NCBI GenBank assembly: GCA_039566865.1
Contig: CM076951.1
Coordinates: forward strand, 19,725,484 to 19,789,483
Length of the DNA: 64,000 nucleotides
From: Aurelia coerulea
Taxonomy: Eukaryota > Cnidaria > Scyphozoa > Semaeostomeae > Ulmaridae
Reading direction: 5' to 3'
Positions 57,786 through 64,000 of the stretch are shown piece by piece (within the stretch, counting starts at the first letter, position 1; every line of letters begins with the position of its first letter). Below the pieces are notes generated by a model that saw only the letters and a list, made by a program, of their open reading frames with translations, searched no databases and was not told the origin of the DNA. Position numbers and translations under genes: made by a program.

Positions 57786-58826
57786 CTTAAATACCAACTT
57801 CATTGTGTTTGATTGGTTGAATAAACAATACAGTATTGTAGCCTATACAATAAGGATTCAAATGATGTGCTTTGATTGGGTAGTTGTCAGTAAGAAATCT
57901 TGAGTAAATAACAGTTGATCAGGTCGCGGTCCGAAGTTTGTTTACAACTCGCGATTTTTAATGGCGGCCTAAATTTATCGTAGTCCAAAAGGTGTAATGG
58001 AAGGCCGTTATTGATGCTATATCAATAAGAAATTTAACATTAACGGTTGGAGATGGCATGAGGAGGCATTAATGCACCAATTAAAGACTTCTTGAACCTG
58101 GAAGAAGCACTTGAAGTGCTAGAATCGAAAGCGAAGAGACTTTGTTGTGATGGAAGGGAAGGGGAAGGAAGACGGCCTAAGCTGAAAGAGGGAGTTAGCA
58201 TTCTCATTTTGGTAAAGACGTCAAAATGCGAACATTTAGGTTTGGGAAAGAAGCAAAATGGCTTGCTATTGCAATTGTGATGACAAGTGAAGGCCTGGAA
58301 GTATTTTTTCAACCATTATGTGCTGAAATTGAAGAAGACCTGATCGATTACAACTTGATCTCGCATATGTGGCCTAAGATTGGATGTGTGAACAAGAAGT
58401 GCCTCGATCTTCGTATTGGCCGAGCACAGAGAAATGAAGTATGACAACTCTGTTGGTTTAGTTTTTGATAGAAAGTATAACAATTCTTTAAATTTTAAAG
58501 TTTTATCAAGACAAGCTTAGCAAGACTATGATGATAATTTCTCCTGAGGTGCTACAACGATGTCGAGATTTCTTGTTTCGATTCTTTCATCGCAACTTTC
58601 AGCAAATGTAGGAATCCTTCAAGTCATGATACCGCCGTTATTTTTCGATTTTTGCAATCTTCAACTCTTGATCTTTTACTTTTGTGAATGCCATTTTGCT
58701 GAATTTCAACTGGAAACCCCTGAAAAGTCAACATTTTAGCAGCGCAGTTAACTGCATAACATTTTATAGACTTAGCTTTTGCTATACTGTAAATAGAGGT
58801 TGATCTTTAGAAATTAGTCAATTGCT

Positions 58827-58851
58827 CTGAAGATGCCCTCGTGGGCGAAAC
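58827..58851 (+). ncRNA. Hammerhead-like core, second copy
   Basis: Reads CTGAAGATGCCCTCGTGGGC then GAAAC on plus, identical to the LINE 3' core at 46509-46533 (minus). It sits in a LINE 3' remnant without coding sequence. Confidence 0.35.
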
Positions 58852-59691
58852 TAGTTAGCACTGGAAGAAAAACAAATACGCAAAAGATCAATTTGACGCC
58901 TGTTTTCTTATGTTGTTGCATCTTCTTGGATCAGAGTCTTACTTGACTTAATGTTTTAATCGTACACTATATGCTTTCTCCTCGATATTTTAGGAAACAC
59001 CATGAGAAGACACTGAAATTTGCCTGCGTCCGAGTTAAAGACTAAAGAGCTAAAGACTTTAAAAACACAGAACAGGAGTCTTTTTCAAGAAAGTTTGCCT
59101 TGAATATGGATACAAAGCTTTCAGTGGAGGAGCTAGTCTACGTGTAGACCCATTATCCAACTGGAGAAAGGGTCTACGAATTAATGAGCGAAAGCTTGCT
59201 ACTGCAGTTCCAGATTTCTAGAACTTAATTTATGCAGCCTTTGTTTAGATGGGTTTCACGCATTATTTGAATAGAGGATTAACATAATTCATTGGGCAGC
59301 TGTAGCAAGCTTTATCTAGACCCTTTATTCTTTATGGGTCTTTGTAGGACCAATGGAAATCAGCTCCAAGATTCTCCATTTTGAATAGCTGTCTGGAAGA
59401 AATTGCTGTGTGCAGATCATGTACGAGTTAGAAATCAAAGCTGAAAATGTTTCAATGTAAAAGCGAGGGCGATATGACAACCTTATAGTCGCCCTGTTGC
59501 AGTTAATTTCTAATGTTTGGTTAGCAAAACTTACCTATGTTCCAGTCTGGTTCCCTGACGTCATTTTCAACTAGGGGGACTGGGCTCCACGGAAGCGGTC
59601 CAAAATAACGTCTGGACAAAAATCGTAACCATGGGCCGTAACCATGCCGCGACTTGTGCTTTGATTTGCAACCTTTAACCTTTAGCGGGAA

Positions 59692-62600
59692 ATGGCGGCG
59701 GCCAAGGTAAACAATGATTTTGAAGAGTTGCTTGACGAAGTCTTGAAAGCAGCGAGTGATGGCTGGGAAACATTCGAAAGCTGTTGTAAGATCGTTGAAA
59801 ACATTATTCCGAAGTTTTCTTGTTCACAAGAGAGGTGTACTTACAATATTTGAGACGTTGATTTTCATAGCCAGCAATTGATTCCCCCAAGCGTTAGGCC
59901 AAATGGAGCTGGATGCAAAGATGAATTTGTAGCTTTGTTTGCTTCAAAATCAAATGACACCAATGGGATGTCAATTTTTTCTGCAATCTCTTATCTTATT
60001 TCGTTGCACTGATTTAAGTGTACGCACATTGCTTGAAATGGTTGCAAAACACACAACAACAGTACCAGTAGTAAGTCAGTATTAAATTTTTGCGCTTGCC
60101 TCATTTTACCGCATCACAAGCTTTATGGTTCATTTTTAACAGGAATTTATCAATTTCAAAACAACATAACAGAATCTTCGAGCATATAATTTCTTACAAG
60201 CGGTTTCTTACATAAAAACGTTCATGGTTGGTGAAGAAACAAGAGAGGTATTTATAAATTTTAACTAATTTTCCCCCACAACCTGTGAAGAAACTAACGA
60301 AGTTAAACCAGGACTGAAAGTTTGTTAAAATCATCAAATTTTGAGAACTCAAAATTTCAAATTTACAAATTCAACAACAGTCTTCATGTTCACTGTAAAA
60401 GCTGTCATACTACTGTATTTAAACGAAATATTGGCAAAAAATAAAGTTAATCATATTTGCTGTTGTTTTTGTCGTGTTGCGGTGTTTCTGCCTCTAAATT
60501 TATGTATTTAAATCCCCTTCATTTACAATCTTCCATTGCCTGTAGGTTTGATATTCAGAGACAGATTTTGAATTTAGCATTGGAAGATCGATTACTGGCA
60601 GCATCAGCATTCTTCACCATCAATGCATTATCATCTGTCATCAAGAGGTCAGTGCAAAGCATCTGCCCTGATCTGGCACCAGAACACCTTGTTGAAACCC
60701 TGAATTTTACAACAATAACACCATCATGTGATATTGCAGGGCGGCACAACAAGGTAGTAATCATGTGGTCACACAGAGAGTATTTTTCAAAACAAGACTT
60801 CAACCGTTATATTCCCAACCAGATTACACCATTGGTAAAACGATCAACACTAGAGCATGGGCTAACAGATGGTAAGTTATTATCAACACATTATAAAAAC
60901 AAACTTGTCTGATGAACCATGCCATTTGTATTTCCCCAGCGCTTTCCCTTTTTACGTCGCTACGAAGGAGTGGCTTGAAAAATAAATTGTCAGTTACAAC
61001 TCGTGGCCTAAATAAAGAAGCAGAGCCAAGCTAGCTAAGTACGAGAGATACGACAAAGAAACAAACGTTTACAGATCTTGTTCACTCATATTAATCAACA
61101 GATATGCAGACTAGGGAACAGAGCACCCAATGGGTAAGAAATTCTTTCATTGTTGCCTTCCTTTCCCACCCAAAAAACCGGTGCATCATCGCCCATGGAT
61201 AAACTAAAAATCTTTAGGCCTAGTGTTTGAAGGACTTGATCCCATCTATGATACTATATCTTGCTAGGTATCTATGCTTACAGTATCATAGATGGGATCA
61301 AGCCCTTCAGGCACTAGAGATTTTTAGTTCATCAGAAATTTTGTTCACTTGACATCCCTTGAATAGTGGGAATAGTTGTGTACAGTACACGTTTTTTTTA
61401 TATAAGAAACTGGTTTATAAGAAACTACTAGGATGATGAAAAATTTAAGAAACTCTAGTACTATGCTTTAAAATTGCTAAGAAACTTTTGAAGACAAACA
61501 CAAGGAAATCATGGGAAAGTTTTCGTTGAGTCTTTATTTTTTGGTAATATTCATGATAAATTTATGTTTTGAGTAAAATTTAACTCTCCTTCTTGCTACA
61601 AACACTGGAAAAAACTGTGCTGCCTGTCAAGAAACGAATACGCCGCAGTGGTAGAAACTACATGCATCCAAAAAATAAGAAACAAATTAAGAAACTTTTG
61701 GTTCTAAAAAGCTGAAACTTTCATGTGAAATTAAGAAACTTTTAGTACTATGGGCTTATCCAAGTTTCTTATAAAAGAAAAAACGTGTAGAGTTCATAAC
61801 AACTTTTTCTTTCTTAAAACCCTTGAGAATTCATAACATCTTGTGAACTCTTAAAGAACGTTTCCAGATTTTGGAAAGCTAAGCCTGAAAAGTTGTGTAC
61901 AGAGTTATGAAAGGACAGTACTGTACTGTATGTTCTACTTGATAATGGTTCCTTGATGTAGATAATCAATACACATTATATGATCCTAATCATAATTGGG
62001 TGCAGGCTATATTTTTGTACTATCAAACCCTTAAACACAAAGGGAGCATTACATTAAGCTTATTCTTTATCTCACCACAGATTATCCCCAGAGAGCACTC
62101 AGGTATATTTATGATAGGGGTGCTCACGCTAGGATACAGCGCACCAACTCAAAAAATAATTTCCAGTATGACAATAGACCCAAAAATAATAATTTTTCCG
62201 ACCTTACATACCCACAAATTATGAAGTCAGTATCTTAAATTTGCAGAAATGTGCCCTAACTGATTAGATTTCTCATAACGTATTTGGACATTTAAAGGGA
62301 GTACAAAGACCAACCAGCATGCTTTGCAAGAAGTGTGCGACTTGCTCTGCACAGCTTCCCAATGTACAAAATTCACAGAAACAAAAACAAATGAAGGCAA
62401 AGGCTGCTGGTCTTTGTACTCCCTTTAATTCTTTGATGTTAGTAAAATGTTATTTGATTCTAATTTTGTTTGTTTTTAAGTTATATATTTCCCAATTTTT
62501 GTACTTTTTCTCATATTTTAGCCCCAAAAAAGTAACCTGAGCAACCATATCCTGAATTTACCAGAGTACCTCTCTTGGAGATTATCACTACCCTGCTGGC

Positions 62601-63103
62601 CCCTTTTTGCCAGCCCCAATTGACTGCCGGCTCTTTTTGCGCTATTTAGTGTTTAATTTCTTTGAATTCAGTGTTCATTTTTCGTAGGTAACCCCCTTAA
62701 GTGAGCCTACTTTCTGCGGGGGGGCCAAAAACAAACCAATACAGTTGGTTGTATTGTTGCATCACAAATTACTCCTTTTTATGCTTTTCCCACAAGAAAG
62801 TTTTTTCTAGCTTCATAATGTTTGATTAGAAGTGTTTTAGTAATTGTTACTAACATTTTCACAAGGCTTTACCTTTCAGTGAATATAAATATTGCAACAA
62901 ATCTTTTTATAGTTCCTGAAAGCAAGTGTCATCTACCATGCCCACTCTGTACCACACCCCAAAGATGGTTCAAAGATATCATCCATCATTACAGAACAAG
63001 TCATCAAACAGCTCTGGTCAATACTGAGCAGATTAACAGGCTAAAATTGGAAATCAATTCGAGGAAAACAGAGGAGAGGATGTTCTTATCCTCTCTAAAA
63101 ATT
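59692..63103 (+). CDS. Unknown host gene, at least three phase-matched exons
   Basis: Exon 1 (59692-59834) opens GGAAATGGCGGCGGCC and encodes MAAAKVNNDFEELLDEVLKA up to a GTGTAC donor. Exon 2 (60546-60871) follows a TTGCCTGTAG acceptor and ends at GTAAGT; it encodes FDIQRQILNLALEDRLLAAS, SSVIKRSVQSICPDL and an EYFSKQDFNRY stretch. Exon 3 starts at 62913 after TTTTTATAG and encodes PESKCHLPCPLCTTPQRWF followed by IHHYRTSHQ, a C2H2-like Cys/His arrangement, then a basic helix. Both joins keep phase exactly. The end of exon 3 is unsure (given as about 63103). A further frame at 63571-63741 has splice-like edges but its phase does not fit. Function unknown; the finger-like exon hints at nucleic-acid binding. 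Confidence 0.6.
61198..61333. mobile_element. Hairpin MITE of 136 bp
   Basis: GATAAACTAAAAATCTTTAG at the left and its near complement at the right; TTGATCCCATCTATGATACT is inverted at the centre. Lies within intron 2 of the gene at 59692. No target duplication could be fixed. Confidence 0.75.
61386..61789. mobile_element. MITE, TACAC/TAAGAAACT family, copy 3
   Basis: Starts TACACGTTTTTTTTATATAAG and ends AGAAAAAACGTGTA, with TAAGAAACT motifs at least six times inside. Same family as 2528-2908 and 8506-8872. It sits in an intron of the gene at 59692. Confidence 0.65.
62296..62424. mobile_element. Short TTAA-flanked TIR element
   Basis: 129 bp starting AGGGAGTACAAAGACCA and ending with its exact complement TGGTCTTTGTACTCCCT; TTAA on both sides (62292-62295 and 62425-62428). 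Non-coding, in an intron of the gene at 59692. A second TTAA-target MITE family besides 33994-34192. Confidence 0.8.
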
Positions 63104-63159
63104 GTTAGTATTTATTTTTTTAGTATAGTCAAATTGGGGAAAAATGCGCACTGACAGTT

Positions 63160-64000
63160 GGAGAAACAGTGTGCACTCCTTTTTCAAAGTGAAAAGCTGT
63201 GCATTGTTTTTTAACTTATAAATTTTGGTAGCAGTAATATTTCTAAAGTCTTATGCTGTTTCAATACAGCCTTGAAGGCCCTGAGTGATTGCATCAACAT
63301 CGAAAAATGCACACTTTTCCCCCGTTTGACTTTATAGTTTGCCAAATTATTAATGATTTGCATTAAAAAAAATCTATTGAATGACTTTCATTCAAGAGTA
63401 AGCAGGTAAAGATAATAAGCTCGTAACTCTGTGAAATAAGCTCGTAACTTTGTGAATTTTTAGGGGATTAGCCATAATATGGTTTCTGAAACTTAAAATC
63501 ATGGGAACATGGTTATATCTTTCCTTGGAGCTGTACATTTATCGTAATTTTTCAATATGTAATCAAACAGCCAAGAACTTTTTGGGACACCTTGTACATC
63601 CTAAAACCAACCACAACAGTAAATTTATCAAAACCCGAAAACATAATGCCAAATTTCAGGAACCCAAAAAGTTACAGGAGACTAGATTAAAAGAGGATAA
63701 CATGAACACCCCAGTCCAAATCTTTACAAGTCCTCCCCTGGGTATAACAGTAATTCTTTTGCTCGCCTTCTCTCTTTGAAGACATGTTTGCTTGAATTGT
63801 ATCTAACTCAGAATTTGGGGAAGTCTGTGATTAACATCATATCTAATCAACTTTCTCATGTCCGACTGCATCAGAGAATGGAAATAGTCTACATCTATAC
63901 TCCAGAAAATTGCTTTTGATTAGTTCCCTGCCAATTTCTCTAAAATTCAGCAAGTTTTTCTGAACATCTTTGAGTTCTGAATGCTGGAAATTGGCCTTAT
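63160..64000. other. Possible further exon; otherwise nothing recognised
   Basis: Frame 63501-63779 is basic in its middle (KTNHNSKFIKTRKHNAKF) and has splice-like edges at 63571 and 63741, but no domain and no phase match with the exon at 62913. AAGATAATAAGCTCGTAACT echoes near 63410-63450. Confidence 0.3.

Larger units (their letters stand above)
56649..59691. other. No confident gene; LINE 3' debris and palindromes
   Basis: Frame 57139-57621 ends in a simple Asn repeat (AACAACAACAAC) and shows no domain. Frames at 58092-58444 overlap in three phases and are unrecognised. Around 58800-58960 the sequence matches the 3' region of the LINE at 46339-49199 in inverse orientation. Confidence 0.4.

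Overview
The window looks like animal nuclear DNA, most likely from a cnidarian (an anthozoan of coral or anemone type). It is AT-rich and gene-poor, and its host genes have short exons with GT..AG introns. The transposon mix (DIRS, Penelope, BEL/Pao, Merlin, a TTAA-target DDE element, a THAP/YqaJ two-gene DNA transposon, many MITEs) is typical of aquatic invertebrates. The taxon is inferred from gene and repeat families and was not tested by a search. No bacterial operons, rRNA, tRNA or CRISPR array was seen.

Layout. 0-10 kb: a Merlin-type transposase (786-1784, minus), a two-exon gene joining an RFX-like winged helix to a protein kinase (4411-6207, plus), and tandem repeats and MITEs. 10-14 kb: a BEL/Pao pol relic split by a minus-strand LINE, which is itself split by a 1,002-bp terminal-inverted-repeat element with 9-bp target duplications. 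14-21 kb: a 974-bp MITE with a 10-bp duplication, then a roughly 250-bp tandem array interrupted by a 2,716-bp TTAA-flanked transposon with a long intact transposase ORF. 21-33 kb: decayed minus-strand coding relics (OB-fold protein, SDRH/YDIWHV-type transposase, Penelope reverse transcriptase, RAG1/Transib-like C-terminus) and a small two-exon OB-fold gene. 33-43 kb: hairpin MITEs, three phase-compatible minus-strand exons of a possible BEN-family-like gene, and retrotransposon ORF1-like relics.

43.6-55.1 kb is the centrepiece. A minus-strand DIRS-like tyrosine-recombinase retrotransposon is split by a 7,773-bp DNA transposon with inverted repeats of about 600 bp. That transposon encodes a THAP-DDE transposase on plus and a SWIM-YqaJ-PHD nuclease-like protein on minus. 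The two genes converge, and each starts just inside one copy of the repeat. A 2,861-bp LINE has in turn split the transposase gene, with an 8-bp target duplication marking the empty site. The organisation matches the ISL2EU type of eukaryotic transposon.

55-64 kb: a clean but orphan first exon (56004-56145), a third MITE with a 10-bp duplication, a triplicated palindrome, and a plus-strand host gene of unknown function beginning at 59692 with at least three phase-matched exons. The insertion order is readable from the nesting: BEL < LINE < TIR element; tandem array < TTAA transposon; DIRS < ISL2EU-like < LINE.
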